A program made the translations under genes and the position numbers. From Pseudomonadota bacterium (GTDB lineage: Bacteria > Pseudomonadota > Gammaproteobacteria > UBA1113): 64,000 nt of DNA. The stretch is from the NCBI GenBank assembly GCA_021781965.1, contig JAJXVU010000005.1, positions 1-64,000 on the forward strand, in the 5' to 3' direction. Positions 36,362 through 46,594 of this stretch are shown here, piece by piece. Every line of letters begins with the position of its first letter. The first letter of the stretch is position 1. Below the pieces are notes generated by a model that saw only the letters and a program-made list of their open reading frames with translations, had not been told where the DNA came from and did not search any database.

Positions 36362-36844
36362 ATGAGTCATATCGTGAGTGAAAATAAAAAACAAAATTCG
36401 ACCATAGCCTTACACAAGAAAGCGCTGCACGAATACCACATTGAAGAACGTTTCGAAGCAGGTTTAGTGTTAGAAGGTTGGGAGGTCAAGAGTCTACGCG
36501 CGGGTAAAGCACAACTCGTCGACAGCTATGTATTGCTTAAAAATGGCGAAGCTTGGCTGATAGGCACGCATATTAGTCCTTTAAACACCACCTCAACTCA
36601 TGTCAAAGCGGTCCCCGATCGCACGCGCAAGCTACTGATGAAACGCCAAGAATTGAATAAATTAATAGGCTATGTAGAACGTCAAGGCTATACCCTTATT
36701 CCTCTAGATCTACACTGGTACAAAAACCGCGTCAAGGTTAACATTGCCCTAGCCAAGGGTAAAAAGCAACACGACAAACGCGCCAGCGAACGCGACAAAG
36801 ACTGGGCTCGCGATAAGGCACGGTTGATGAAGGTGAAGTTGTAG
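36362..36844 (+). CDS. smpB: SsrA-binding protein
   Basis: A protein of 160 residues, typical in size. Family motifs are [48 protein letters not shown]-like [13 protein letters not shown], and a basic C-terminal tail ([15 protein letters not shown]). It delivers tmRNA to stalled ribosomes. No tmRNA gene is seen near it. The first ATG is at 36362 with a weak ribosome binding site. Confidence 0.95.
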   Translation: MSHIVSENKKQNSTIALHKKALHEYHIEERFEAGLVLEGWEVKSLRAGKAQLVDSYVLLKNGEAWLIGTHISPLNTTSTHVKAVPDRTRKLLMKRQELNKLIGYVERQGYTLIPLDLHWYKNRVKVNIALAKGKKQHDKRASERDKDWARDKARLMKVKL

Positions 36845-36861
36845 GGCGTATTTACAAATAA

Positions 36862-36893
36862 AAACCCTATTGATATTAATAACAATAGGGTTT
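36862..36893. terminator. Bidirectional terminator between smpB and the 1240-residue gene
   Basis: AAACCCTATTG pairs with CAATAGGGTTT around a ten-base loop, with A-rich sequence on one side and TTTCTTT on the other. It can end both convergent transcripts. Confidence 0.8.
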
Positions 36894-36938
36894 CTTTGGA
36901 ACTAGAAAAATAAAGCGTCTATAAAATCTCAATTTGCA

Positions 36939-39900
36939 TTAGGATATACTAAAACCTTTAGCAAGCCAAGAAGAATGCTTGGAAATCAAGTCTCTTTCTT
37001 CGGCATGCTGTAAAGATTCTGTTGTTTCCGCGGCTACTTGTTGATCCTTACGCGCAAGTAGTGTTGGTGAAGCCGATGATCGCTCCCAAACACTAGTTTC
37101 AGATTGTTTCCGACGCTGTGGCTTTTCAGTCTGGCATACCTTTGAAACATCAGGTGAGTAATTAAAGCTTACACTGCTGTTTAAGCCGGCATCTCTTCTT
37201 TCCTTTACTTCACTAGACCTCTGTATATCAGATATGTCCGCCTTCGGCGTATTCTCTGCGCTACTACCGCATAGTTCATCTAGTGATGACAATATATCCT
37301 CTATATCTGAATCTGAATCAGCATCTACGGACAATACATCCTCTATATCTGAGGCTATATCTGATTCTGAATCTGAAACGGCATCTACAGTATCATCTGA
37401 ATCTGCAGTAAGTTGATCAAACCTTGGCGTTGAAGGTTGGGAAGCAAATGATGTAATACCAGCCATCGCAAGTGACTCTTCACTATCTAAAGAACTACTA
37501 CGTGTCTTTTTTGCTACGGGATTATCAGATGGAGTTAACATCATACTAACAGCCCTTCTTTGATGTACCTTAGCATTGCTCATTGACTCTTCATCTACAT
37601 TAGCTGCAGATATGGATTTTCTGGCACTTAGAGATCTGCGCTGCAAATGTGAGGTTGCCATAGAAATAGGCAAAGATGATTTATCATCACCCACAGGCTG
37701 TCCATGATAGTCTATATCAACATTTTTAAGCACATCTTTGAAACTATTTCGGTCGTACGATACTGCTAGACCTTCAGATAACATGACTATATTAACACCA
37801 ATTTGTATTTTGCGCTTAGTAAGTGTCTCTCTTGTCGTCTCAACAGCCTTTCTTTTAGCTTCTACGTTTGCACACCGCAACTGAATATCTTTAATTTCTC
37901 TGTCTAAATTACTCTGCTTCTCTAATGCTTCTTTTCGTGGAGTGGTTAGCGCTTCAATCTGCCCTTTTTGGTGTTTTATTTCCTTAGAAATCTTAAGAAT
38001 CTCTCGTTGTTGGCTAGTAGACTGGGCATCTAATTTTTTCTGCTCTTCTCCTAACTCAAGTTTTCTGTTCAAAAGATCTTCATTAAACCATGGTAACTCC
38101 ATTTCTAGCCGAAAAAAGTCTCTATAATCTTCAGTGAACCTATTACAGAAATCTTCTACCGCCTTTGATTCTTCTTCTGTTACGCTAGAGAAAAACCCCG
38201 TTTTATCTTTATTAAATCTACTTATGGCAAACTTAAATCTCGTTTCGATATCCAGTAAAGTAACATTAGGATCCTCGTCTATAACTTTCACTATTTTGTA
38301 AAGTCTATTTGCCAATGATTGATTTGCAGAACGTCCAAAAATACTAGTCAGCATTGAAGACGGTAATAGCTTAAAACTTTGATTACTTCCAACAAATTCA
38401 GAAATAGAATTCTTAATCCCCTCTTTTACCTGTTTCAATCGTTCTGAGCGTCCACTAAATAGTTTGGATTCATAAGTTATATCTGCAATCTGGGTTTTGT
38501 TTCTTTGGATATTGTTTTTTATGCTATCACGCGTTGCTTTCTTTTGTCTCAAACTTTCTTCCTTCTGCCCAAGTGTTTCAGAAAGCAAGCTTTTTTCTTC
38601 ATCTATTTTCTCGATTGTCTTATTGACAACTTGAAGCTGCGCTGTATTGTCTTCTAAAATTTTTATTTCAGTCATAGATACAGCTTCTAAAGACTGCAGT
38701 TCAGTTCTTTCTTCTTCATATTTTTTAAGAAGATCTTTGGTCTGTTTAAGAGAACTCTGTTCTTGTCTATCTAGCATTGCTTCTGCTTTCTTCTGGGCCT
38801 CACCCATTAATCCAGCAAACATTGTCCGTTTATCTTCTCTACCGAACTCATTTATATCAAAAATGGCTTTTTTTACACCTTCTGGCAAGTTAGGCAATAG
38901 TTCAGAATAAGACAATTCATCCAATTCAAATTGTTCAGCATGAAGTGCAGCTAATTTTTCTTGTCGTTCTAGTGCTTTTTCAGGGTTAAGTGCCACATCT
39001 ATATGAAACAATTCATCACAAACATACTTATTATAGTCAAGAAGGCCCCTAGCTTTATTCAATCTGAGTTCATACTCTCCTTCCGCACAAAATATACCTA
39101 TTTTTTCTAATTCTTGATGGAAAAGTTCCATGCCAAATGCGTTTTCATTGAAAAATATTTTATCTTTATTTAAAGCATCACAAAGATTAATTAAAGCAAG
39201 CCGCCATGACGCCAACACATCAAATCCAACATAATTTAACTGTGCTAATTCACTTAAAACTTTCCGTTGAAAATTCAGATCATTTAATTGTGCGGAAAAT
39301 TGTTTAGACTGAATCAAGCCTGATGATAAATTCATTTCGTAGACGCTTGAACCATCTTCTCCTAAAACTTTGCACTGTCCCGTTGGCGAAATATAAATCA
39401 CCTTCTCTGATAATTGAGCTCGTTCTGGCTGCATACGCTCAAAACGATATTCTGCAAGGCTTGCCTTATTGCTCCGTATCGCTGCAACACGCTTTGATAA
39501 TCTAGCAGTTGTCGATTGGATTTCTCGAAGTTGCTCTATAGTTTGTTGAATTTCATCTTTTTCTTCCTGGGTCAGAGACTCCAAAGATTCTAATTTTGCC
39601 TGGTTCTCTGCTATCTCTATTCCAACACTTTCCACATAAGCCGCCATGTAATCCACTACAGAATTTTCAATATATTGAGAAGATTTTAGAAGGGGTTCTA
39701 TTGTGTTGCGTATAGATTCAGACTTCTTTTTAAAGGGCAATAGATTTACCCAGACTTTAGCATCAATTTTAATTTTAGTAAGTTTACTCTTTGCAAGGTC
39801 ATCAACCGTTTTTATTTTTTCAGATATTGCTTCAATAAATTCTTCAAAAATTTTGTTTTCATCAACGGGTGCCTCAACTAATGTACTATTAGAACCAGGC

Positions 39901-40661
39901 CACCATTGATTTATGCTAGCCAAAAAGCTATCGGATAAACCACTCTCTTCTTTACTTTCTTTAGTCTTATAAGCTGTTTCTTGAATTGTAGTAAGCTTTT
40001 TTGTAAATTCAGCAATAAGTGCCTGTCTTTCAGAAATGGCGGGCTCAACTGCAACAATTCTGTCATAGTCACTTTTTTTAATACGGATCTGAGCTTTTGA
40101 ATATCCTTTTTCATCAAAGATTTTACATAAATATTCGCCATTCTCCATTATAGCCCCTATATAGACTATGTGGTGGCCTTTTTTGGTTTGTTCAACTGAC
40201 TTAGCATCCTTTAATTCTCTAAAGCTATAGTTTGTTGCTTGATAATTCTCTTTTATCTTAAGAATGCTTTCCAATGATCTTTTTGCATCTCTTTCTTTAT
40301 CTCCCTGTGTTTTAGGTTTGCTTTCCTTTTTATATTCTGCATCAACAATCAATTTGGCTCTTTTGTAGGTGCTCTCATTCACATCGAATACAATAGTTTC
40401 ATTACATTCGGCATCAATAATTTTACAGTGGTATCCACTTATCTTACCGTCTGTTCTTGCTGGAGCTATATAAACCACATTAGCACCTTCTACCATTTCC
40501 GAAATTGCATCCCGTAGAATTTTAAAGTGATACTCTGTTGGCTGTTTTCGTTCCTTTGCTCGAAGAATGTTTTCTAATCGGCTTGACGCGGCTTGCAGTA
40601 TTTCTCTTTTCTTCCGCTCTTTTAGTGTTACGCCTTTTACACTGTGTGGATTCGTTGACAT
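36939..40661 (-). CDS. Giant coiled-coil protein with VYI/CKI modules, candidate effector (1240 residues)
   Basis: A protein of 1240 residues that I do not recognise. Residues 28-106 and 127-206 are copies of an approximately 80-residue module with the core VVYI...G-x-CKI-x-D-x-x-G, and a decayed third copy lies at about 396-450 (KVIYISPTGQCKVLGEDG). Long coiled coils rich in Glu, Lys and Gln follow at about 350-400, 630-730 and 880-970. Near 1000-1140 the sequence turns Ser/Asp/Glu-rich (SDSESDIASDIEDVLS). The C-terminus is polar with AEERD about 20 residues from the end, reminiscent of the glutamate-rich signals of Dot/Icm substrates. There is no signal peptide or membrane segment. GAGAGGTG precedes the ATG. 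The modules and promoter are shared with the 1581-residue protein, so the two are paralogues. An effector role is inference. Confidence 0.75.
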   Translation of the reverse strand: MSTNPHSVKGVTLKERKKREILQAASSRLENILRAKERKQPTEYHFKILRDAISEMVEGANVVYIAPARTDGKISGYHCKIIDAECNETIVFDVNESTYKRAKLIVDAEYKKESKPKTQGDKERDAKRSLESILKIKENYQATNYSFRELKDAKSVEQTKKGHHIVYIGAIMENGEYLCKIFDEKGYSKAQIRIKKSDYDRIVAVEPAISERQALIAEFTKKLTTIQETAYKTKESKEESGLSDSFLASINQWWPGSNSTLVEAPVDENKIFEEFIEAISEKIKTVDDLAKSKLTKIKIDAKVWVNLLPFKKKSESIRNTIEPLLKSSQYIENSVVDYMAAYVESVGIEIAENQAKLESLESLTQEEKDEIQQTIEQLREIQSTTARLSKRVAAIRSNKASLAEYRFERMQPERAQLSEKVIYISPTGQCKVLGEDGSSVYEMNLSSGLIQSKQFSAQLNDLNFQRKVLSELAQLNYVGFDVLASWRLALINLCDALNKDKIFFNENAFGMELFHQELEKIGIFCAEGEYELRLNKARGLLDYNKYVCDELFHIDVALNPEKALERQEKLAALHAEQFELDELSYSELLPNLPEGVKKAIFDINEFGREDKRTMFAGLMGEAQKKAEAMLDRQEQSSLKQTKDLLKKYEEERTELQSLEAVSMTEIKILEDNTAQLQVVNKTIEKIDEEKSLLSETLGQKEESLRQKKATRDSIKNNIQRNKTQIADITYESKLFSGRSERLKQVKEGIKNSISEFVGSNQSFKLLPSSMLTSIFGRSANQSLANRLYKIVKVIDEDPNVTLLDIETRFKFAISRFNKDKTGFFSSVTEEESKAVEDFCNRFTEDYRDFFRLEMELPWFNEDLLNRKLELGEEQKKLDAQSTSQQREILKISKEIKHQKGQIEALTTPRKEALEKQSNLDREIKDIQLRCANVEAKRKAVETTRETLTKRKIQIGVNIVMLSEGLAVSYDRNSFKDVLKNVDIDYHGQPVGDDKSSLPISMATSHLQRRSLSARKSISAANVDEESMSNAKVHQRRAVSMMLTPSDNPVAKKTRSSSLDSEESLAMAGITSFASQPSTPRFDQLTADSDDTVDAVSDSESDIASDIEDVLSVDADSDSDIEDILSSLDELCGSSAENTPKADISDIQRSSEVKERRDAGLNSSVSFNYSPDVSKVCQTEKPQRRKQSETSVWERSSASPTLLARKDQQVAAETTESLQHAEERDLISKHSSWLAKGFSIS

Positions 40662-41020
40662 TTTGGCACCTCTCTTATTCCCTGTGATCGATTCTGGTGT
40701 GAGATCTGTACAAATGAAATAATATCAAACGTTTATCTTAAATAATAGTGCAAAATGCCTATATCTTTTAAAAAAATTATAAATAAATTTAAAAGAGTGT
40801 AATTTTCATACTGATTTGCCAGATAAAGAATGTTTCTCTTCCATTTTTTGGGTTGTAGGCCAGTTTAAAGTACGTATCTAGACCAGAATATGCCTAAAAA
40901 AATGAACTAAATTAGTTTATTAATCGTTCGGTATATTTTTAGAGATGCTTTTTGGAAAAATAAAAGATAGTGATAACGATACAAACATATAGCCACTAAT
41001 AAATGATAACTTTAGCCTTT

Positions 41021-41174
41021 AAACGCGAATTCTGTTTAAGAAATCTCTATATAATTGGCTTAAAAATATTTAATTATTTCCCGAATGGAGCCGGGTTACT
41101 CCTTTTTTTCGTTCATTTTCCGCTCCCTGACGGTCGCGGCTCGGAATTTTGCATCTTAAACAGAATTCGCGTTT
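41021..41174. repeat. 150-bp element with 20-bp perfect inverted ends, copy 1
   Basis: The left end AAACGCGAATTCTGTTTAAG is the exact reverse complement of the right end at 41155-41174. The element is 154 bases and contains the 25-bp repeat at 41120-41144. It has no coding capacity. It resembles a non-autonomous miniature inverted-repeat element. The stretch 40662-41020 before it holds the promoter region of the 1240-residue gene and no further gene. Confidence 0.85.
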
Positions 41175-41194
41175 TAAACAGCGCTTAATCGGCA

Positions 41195-41668
41195 CTATCG
41201 CTTGAAGGTAAGGGTAGTCTGGTTTTCTAGTGTAGACAGATCTAGACTGCTAGTATCTATTGGTGCCGATATCACTTTTTCTATGGCTTTCATGCTTTCA
41301 ATTTTAGCTTCTACTGAGGCTAATTCAGCCTCTGCTTTTAACTTATTTTCTTTAAAGCGAGGAATATCGACCGTATCATAACGATGGATTATCTTGCGCA
41401 GCTCTTCAATGCCGTCAGAAAATGGTTTTATTTTTTGCTCATGCCTTAATTTAACTTCGTCAGTCACAGGCACCATTGATTTGGAAAATTCAAGACGGAT
41501 TTCCGCTACCATTACATTATTCTGGCGTATCTCGCCAGATTTCTTTTCCCTATCTTGGATACGTCTCGTTATTTTTTCATCCCATTCCTTTATCTCATCT
41601 AATAACTTGCATCGAATAACTTCTTGCTGCTGAATATATGAGTTAAGATTAGGTACCTCCGTAGACAT
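41195..41668 (-). CDS. Small coiled-coil protein, unknown function
   Basis: A protein of 157 residues from ATG at 41668, preceded by AGGAGAAG; an in-frame ATG 48 bases upstream has no such site. It is almost wholly helical: LNSYIQQQEVIRCKLLDEIK, DEKITRRIQDREKKSGEIRQ and later ENKLKAEAELASVEAKIESM are strong coiled-coil heptads. The C-terminus is short and polar (SSLDLSTLENQTTLTFKR). There is no signal peptide, membrane segment or VYI/CKI module. It lies between the two giant paralogues on the same strand, with its own site after a terminator, and may partner them; this is a guess from position. Confidence 0.6.
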   Translation of the reverse strand: MSTEVPNLNSYIQQQEVIRCKLLDEIKEWDEKITRRIQDREKKSGEIRQNNVMVAEIRLEFSKSMVPVTDEVKLRHEQKIKPFSDGIEELRKIIHRYDTVDIPRFKENKLKAEAELASVEAKIESMKAIEKVISAPIDTSSLDLSTLENQTTLTFKR

Positions 41669-41743
41669 ATTTCTTCTCCTATTCAATTTATTTTTTAAAC
41701 GTCCGATCAAACGCAATGGTGCAACACAAAACTAGTTTAGCAG

Positions 41744-41772
41744 AAAAACGGCGAAGCTAACAACTTCGCCGT
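41744..41772 (-). terminator. Rho-independent terminator of the 1581-residue gene
   Basis: Read on the minus strand: ACGGCGAAG, loop TTGTTAG, CTTCGCCGT, then TTTT. A nine-pair GC-rich stem and T-run lie 13 bases after the stop codon. Confidence 0.9.
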
Positions 41773-41784
41773 GACGGCATCGAT

Positions 41785-44700
41785 CTAACCATTCTTGGTT
41801 GGTATCGGTATCGATATAGATTGCGACCCCACGTTTTGGGCTAAATTTTCAGCCGTAAATTGACTGGTAACGCTCTCAATCGCTCTGCGAAAGAAACCAG
41901 GAGAACCCGTAGCACTAGAATTGCTATCGTGATAAAGCGTATTAGGCCGTTTCTGCGCTGGTGAAAGCGGCGCTGAAACAACTGGGGCCTTAGCTTCAGA
42001 CTCAAGCTTCTGTAATTTTTCCTTTATCGTTTCAAGATCTGTTTTAACTTGGGCTATCTCACCTGGTTTTTGCTTTAAGGCCTTTTCGACTTTTCTATTG
42101 GCTTCATCTACTGCACGAAATTGAGATAATAAAGATTCGTCACTTTTCTCTTCTAACAGTGGTAATATAGTCGTTACAATATATTCCACTATTTCAAGAT
42201 GCTCTAATTTAGCATGCTTCACAAAGCTAAATAAAAGGTCTTCAATCTTATCAAGCAGCACTACAAACCTAGGAGTGCACAACAAAGAATCGTCTTTCAG
42301 CTCAGTTAATGTTGCGTTTAGTGCTTTTGACAGTGCTGAAGATTTTCCTATTTCAGCACACAAAGTATCACGAAATTCTTTGCGAAGGTCTATATCTGCT
42401 GTGTATAAATCATCTTTATCGTACTTAAGTACCGTGTCATACAGATCTTCTAGTTTCTTTAGCTCAGCTTCCAATTTAATCCGCTCTTGCTCTAATTCGC
42501 TCTGAGTGCTTAACTGGCTTCTTGCAACTGAGGCTAGCCTTTTTTCTTCACTTTTATTCTGGGTTAACTGAGCGGCCTCTTCAATGGTACGTGCACCACC
42601 AAAGTGACTCAAGCTTTGTTTCTGAACGGCATTTATTTTGCTTTCTTGTGCCCTACTTGCTGTCTGTTTATGCTTTGCCAAGTTCTCTACTTTTATTCGA
42701 AGAGTCTCTACTTTTTTCTTTTCCTCAGTAACTCTATCTTTCGCTTCTTGAACGACTTTCTCTTCTGCTTCTTTAGCAGCTCTGTCTTTTGCTTCCTGAG
42801 CAGCTCGTTGTTTTTCTTCCTGAGCAACTCGTTGCTTTTCTTCCTGAGCAGCTCTGTCTGCTCTTTCTTTAACAGCTATTTCTCTTTCTTTAGCAGCTAT
42901 TTCTCTTTCCTTTTCAGATTCTCTTCTCTTCTCATTAGCTTCTCTTATAGCACTCGCTTTATCTTCCGCGCTCTTTTCTGCTTCAGTATCATACTGTAAA
43001 CGATAATCCCCGTTTCGCGCAGCTTCTTCAATTACAGCACATATGCCTCTATAATCGGTAATCTCTCTAGGTACACTATACCCTCCAGTAGAACTTTGTA
43101 AGTCAGCAGCCCTAGGAATTGAATGTCGATTATTTATAGCAACTTCTTTGGGCTTGCTCTTTTTATCTAGGACTATTTTACCGTCAATAATAAAATGGAC
43201 TCTACTTTTATCGTCTAAAATAATCGCATTCCCTTGAATACCATTGAACACGGATGAATGAGTAAAATCAAAATTAGAGATTATAAAAAGCTGGAATGGC
43301 TTAGTGACTATAACCCCTAAGCGTTCGTGTTCTGCAGAAATTATAGCCTCTAAACGATTTCGTTCTGTAATAGCCATTTGTTTCTTTTCATTTAAATCGA
43401 TAAGTTCTTTTTGCAATGCTTTTTCTTGAGCGGTTAATTCTAATAATATTTTACCCTGTATTATTTTTTCCTGATCTACCTTTTCTCTTTTAATTTCCGC
43501 CTGTTTAGTCAATAAAACAGATGTGATCCGGATTTCCCTTCGAAAAACAAAAAACTCCCCAACCTTCTTTCTTATACTAGAAAAGATCAAACTTAAACTG
43601 TTTAAAGATTTTTCAAATATATCTTTTTCGCTCTTCTTTTCTTTTAAATCATGAAAATCTTTCGCAAAAGCATATTTGTCAGATGATGGGATAATAAGCA
43701 CATGTTGTTTGTTTTGCAAAAAATTTTCTATTGCATCACTTACATTTCTTTTTTCCATCTCTAACAACATTATACGAACTTCTGGTTTTATATCGTCTAT
43801 CTCTTTAAGAGATCGCTCTAAGTTGCCTATAGCGCCGGCTAATACTTTTTTCAAAGGATGCTTATCATTAAGACCTGTTAATTCATGATTAAATAATACC
43901 AAATCCGTTTTAAATTTTTCCATACCTTCTTTGGCCTGTTCAGCTTCAACTTTAATTCTTGCTTCGATCTCGTTTATTTCTTTATCGCAATCAGCAATTC
44001 TACTTGTTATATCGTTCTGATTCCGTTCTAATGTATTAATTACATTAGAAACTTTTTCTTCAAACAAGTCTGAATCTGAATTTGTCTCGACAACACTCTC
44101 TAAACCAGCAATAGCCTGGGTTAGTTCTTTGCTCGTTACTAACGCTGTATCCTCTTTTATATCGCTTAAAAGCACCTTCCTTTCAATACGAATCCTCATG
44201 GTTTCTTTTGTCTTTATATCCTCAATCGAGCCAATGGATTTTTCCTCTTTTTCAATATCTTTTAATTTTTCTTCAACTATTCTAACCTCCTCTATTTTCC
44301 CAAACATCTGCTTCTTTTTTTCTTCAGCTTCCTTTTCAGCATCAGCAACGTTAGAAGAAGCAAGCTCATTAGCAGCGTTTAATAATCCAGAATACTCTAA
44401 CCGAATATCAGCATATAATTGCCTCATGTTTTCCACAGTCAAATCTCTAATTTTAAGTGCAGTCACCAACTTAGGATATATCACATTTATGAAACCACTC
44501 AAAATACTACTTGGAAAGTTAAATTGCTCAACTCTTTTTAACAATTCTTCGATGGCAGAAAGTTGAGCTTTAACATCGTCTTTTTTAGAAGATTCTTTTT
44601 TCTCTAACATTGAAAGTAAATAATTACAGCTAGAGATAGATTTTTCTTCATCAGATTTTTCTTCAACCAACATGTCCGAGTCGGAAATAACACGCTTTAG

Positions 44701-46530
44701 TTTAATCTTCTCGCTATTTTCTCTCTTTTGTAGAGGTGTATGGCTGCCAGGGCTAGTCGAAAGATATATAGCTTTTAGTTTTTCTAGTTCCTCCTTCGCT
44801 GCAACTTGCTCCGTTCCTTTAAAAAATATTTTTGTACAATTGAATGATTTCTGAGCAATGACACTAGCTTCTTTAAGGATTTTTAATGCTTCCTCATTCT
44901 CAGTGTTTTTTAACTTTTCGTCAATTTCTTCTATCTTTTCACAAATCTCAATCACAGCTTCAAGCTCTTCAAACTGAGTTTCATTTGAACCAAACAAAGT
45001 GCTAAGAAATCCAGGTTCCTCAGCTTTATATTTACTCTGTTTAAGGTCGCACTGCACAGCCAGCTCTTTACTTAATTGGTAGACCCCTCTCAAAATAACT
45101 TTAGCTTTATCAATATCGTCTATATCTTGCAACTTCTTACTTGCTATCTTTCCCATCTCTTCGTTAATCACCGAAAGTTCCTGTTGAATCATTTCATCTG
45201 CAGTTCTTTCTATTTCTGCTGAGAATGAATATATAGCATCTTCAATAGAACGTTTGGTTTTAGCTTTATCTAATTTCTCTCTAAATGGAGCAGCAATAGC
45301 TGCTGCTTTTCTTTGCGCTTCAACAATAGCGAGGATCTCTTTATGTTCCTCACTTTTTGGGTTAATACTAAATCGACAAGCCACCATACCTATTTCATCT
45401 GTTATTTTACAGCGATAGCCAATGAAAGCACCCTTATCATCAGCCTTCTCTGCTATATAAACCATATGATGTTCTTCTTTTTCATCCGAGTTCACTACAT
45501 CAGGAGATACAACTGCTAAATTGTAGTCCTTATTTTTAAGTGCTTCAGCTAAAAGTTCATGTTGTATTTTTTTTGTTATTTCTAATTTTACTATAGCTAT
45601 TACTTCTTCCCGCAATTTCCCTTTAACAGATTCTTTCTGAATTTTATCAATTTTTACCAATAGTTCTTCTTCTAGGCCTTTAATCTGCATAATATCTTTG
45701 GCCTGCACCAATTTTTCTGGAAAAGATGTAACTTCTTGAGTAATTTCAATAATAGCGTGGATCTCTTTATGCTCTGCACTTTCTGCATCAATACTAAATA
45801 AACGAACTGCGTGGCCCTGTTCATTCACTATTTTACAACGGTAACCGCCCATATTAGGATCTTTTGATATATAAACCGTATTCTTCTTTTCATGCTGTGA
45901 CAACGCCAACGCATCAAAAGCTACCTCTTCAAAAAGATAATCTGAATCAGCTCTAAGTTTTTCAGCCAATGAAGCATGATTTGCCCTTCTTTTTTCGTCG
46001 TCCTTTGCTATATCAATCACTGCTTTATGTTTAACTTGATACAGACTAATGTCCTCGTAACTTTTAAAGTTCATTTTGGAAACATAGAAACTAATCGTTG
46101 CATTTCCTTCTTCATCAACAATTTTACAAAGATGGCCTTTATCCCCAAAAGGACTCCTCTCTATATAGACCGTATTTTTATCTGTACATGCTGCATCCAA
46201 TGTTCCATCTACGATCTTAAAAGAATAATGGTCTTTTCCTGCGTAGGGATCTCGTTCTTCAATGATTTTTGTTAATGCTACCTGTGCCTTCGCTTGAATA
46301 GCCTTATATTGAGCTTGACTTTCTCTAACATAGAATAGATTGGACGCATTGCCATTTTCATCGAAAATTTTACAGGGATAACCACTCGCTTCTTTCTTAT
46401 CCCCTATGTAGACTGCGTTACGGCCCTCCTTAACCCCATCCACCGCAGCTGCATCGGGTAACCCCTGGAAACGATAAGGTGAGTTTTTTTGTGCAATAAT
46501 AGATGCTAATCTTTGTGAATTCGCTGACAT
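41785..46530 (-). CDS. Giant coiled-coil protein with four VYI/CKI modules, candidate effector (1581 residues)
   Basis: A protein of 1581 residues with no recognised family. The N-terminal 400 residues hold four copies of an approximately 80-residue module (about 5-82, 84-168, 185-263 and 324-406). Each copy has a YxF start, VYI in the middle, G-x-x-CKI-x-(D/N)-E-x-G and then a short F-(Y/S)-(V/I) strand. The rest is mainly coiled coil, including a charged run of ERAAQEEKQ / AKDRAAKEA repeats at about 1210-1285 that predicts a long single helix. The C-terminus is polar (SQSISIPIPTKNG). No signal peptide or membrane segment is seen. GAGGTG precedes the ATG. A PmrA-box-like tandem repeat lies upstream and a strong terminator follows. 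In Legionella and Coxiella such a box marks many Dot/Icm effector genes, so a secreted role is likely but inferred. Confidence 0.75.
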   Translation of the reverse strand: MSANSQRLASIIAQKNSPYRFQGLPDAAAVDGVKEGRNAVYIGDKKEASGYPCKIFDENGNASNLFYVRESQAQYKAIQAKAQVALTKIIEERDPYAGKDHYSFKIVDGTLDAACTDKNTVYIERSPFGDKGHLCKIVDEEGNATISFYVSKMNFKSYEDISLYQVKHKAVIDIAKDDEKRRANHASLAEKLRADSDYLFEEVAFDALALSQHEKKNTVYISKDPNMGGYRCKIVNEQGHAVRLFSIDAESAEHKEIHAIIEITQEVTSFPEKLVQAKDIMQIKGLEEELLVKIDKIQKESVKGKLREEVIAIVKLEITKKIQHELLAEALKNKDYNLAVVSPDVVNSDEKEEHHMVYIAEKADDKGAFIGYRCKITDEIGMVACRFSINPKSEEHKEILAIVEAQRKAAAIAAPFREKLDKAKTKRSIEDAIYSFSAEIERTADEMIQQELSVINEEMGKIASKKLQDIDDIDKAKVILRGVYQLSKELAVQCDLKQSKYKAEEPGFLSTLFGSNETQFEELEAVIEICEKIEEIDEKLKNTENEEALKILKEASVIAQKSFNCTKIFFKGTEQVAAKEELEKLKAIYLSTSPGSHTPLQKRENSEKIKLKRVISDSDMLVEEKSDEEKSISSCNYLLSMLEKKESSKKDDVKAQLSAIEELLKRVEQFNFPSSILSGFINVIYPKLVTALKIRDLTVENMRQLYADIRLEYSGLLNAANELASSNVADAEKEAEEKKKQMFGKIEEVRIVEEKLKDIEKEEKSIGSIEDIKTKETMRIRIERKVLLSDIKEDTALVTSKELTQAIAGLESVVETNSDSDLFEEKVSNVINTLERNQNDITSRIADCDKEINEIEARIKVEAEQAKEGMEKFKTDLVLFNHELTGLNDKHPLKKVLAGAIGNLERSLKEIDDIKPEVRIMLLEMEKRNVSDAIENFLQNKQHVLIIPSSDKYAFAKDFHDLKEKKSEKDIFEKSLNSLSLIFSSIRKKVGEFFVFRREIRITSVLLTKQAEIKREKVDQEKIIQGKILLELTAQEKALQKELIDLNEKKQMAITERNRLEAIISAEHERLGVIVTKPFQLFIISNFDFTHSSVFNGIQGNAIILDDKSRVHFIIDGKIVLDKKSKPKEVAINNRHSIPRAADLQSSTGGYSVPREITDYRGICAVIEEAARNGDYRLQYDTEAEKSAEDKASAIREANEKRRESEKEREIAAKEREIAVKERADRAAQEEKQRVAQEEKQRAAQEAKDRAAKEAEEKVVQEAKDRVTEEKKKVETLRIKVENLAKHKQTASRAQESKINAVQKQSLSHFGGARTIEEAAQLTQNKSEEKRLASVARSQLSTQSELEQERIKLEAELKKLEDLYDTVLKYDKDDLYTADIDLRKEFRDTLCAEIGKSSALSKALNATLTELKDDSLLCTPRFVVLLDKIEDLLFSFVKHAKLEHLEIVEYIVTTILPLLEEKSDESLLSQFRAVDEANRKVEKALKQKPGEIAQVKTDLETIKEKLQKLESEAKAPVVSAPLSPAQKRPNTLYHDSNSSATGSPGFFRRAIESVTSQFTAENLAQNVGSQSISIPIPTKNG

Positions 46531-46594
46531 AGTACACCTCTTCTTATCTTTATGGACGACTTAGAATTACCTGCTTTTTTAATTTTATCAAACG

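Noticed and set aside
37234-37416. Ser-rich open frame opposite the 1240-residue gene
   Set aside because: It is the antisense of the Ser/Asp-rich region of the real gene and has no ribosome binding site.
42604-42999. Phe/Ser-rich open frame opposite the 1581-residue gene
   Set aside because: It is the antisense of the charged coiled-coil repeat; Phe/Ser/Leu bias is what Glu/Lys/Arg codons give on the opposite strand.
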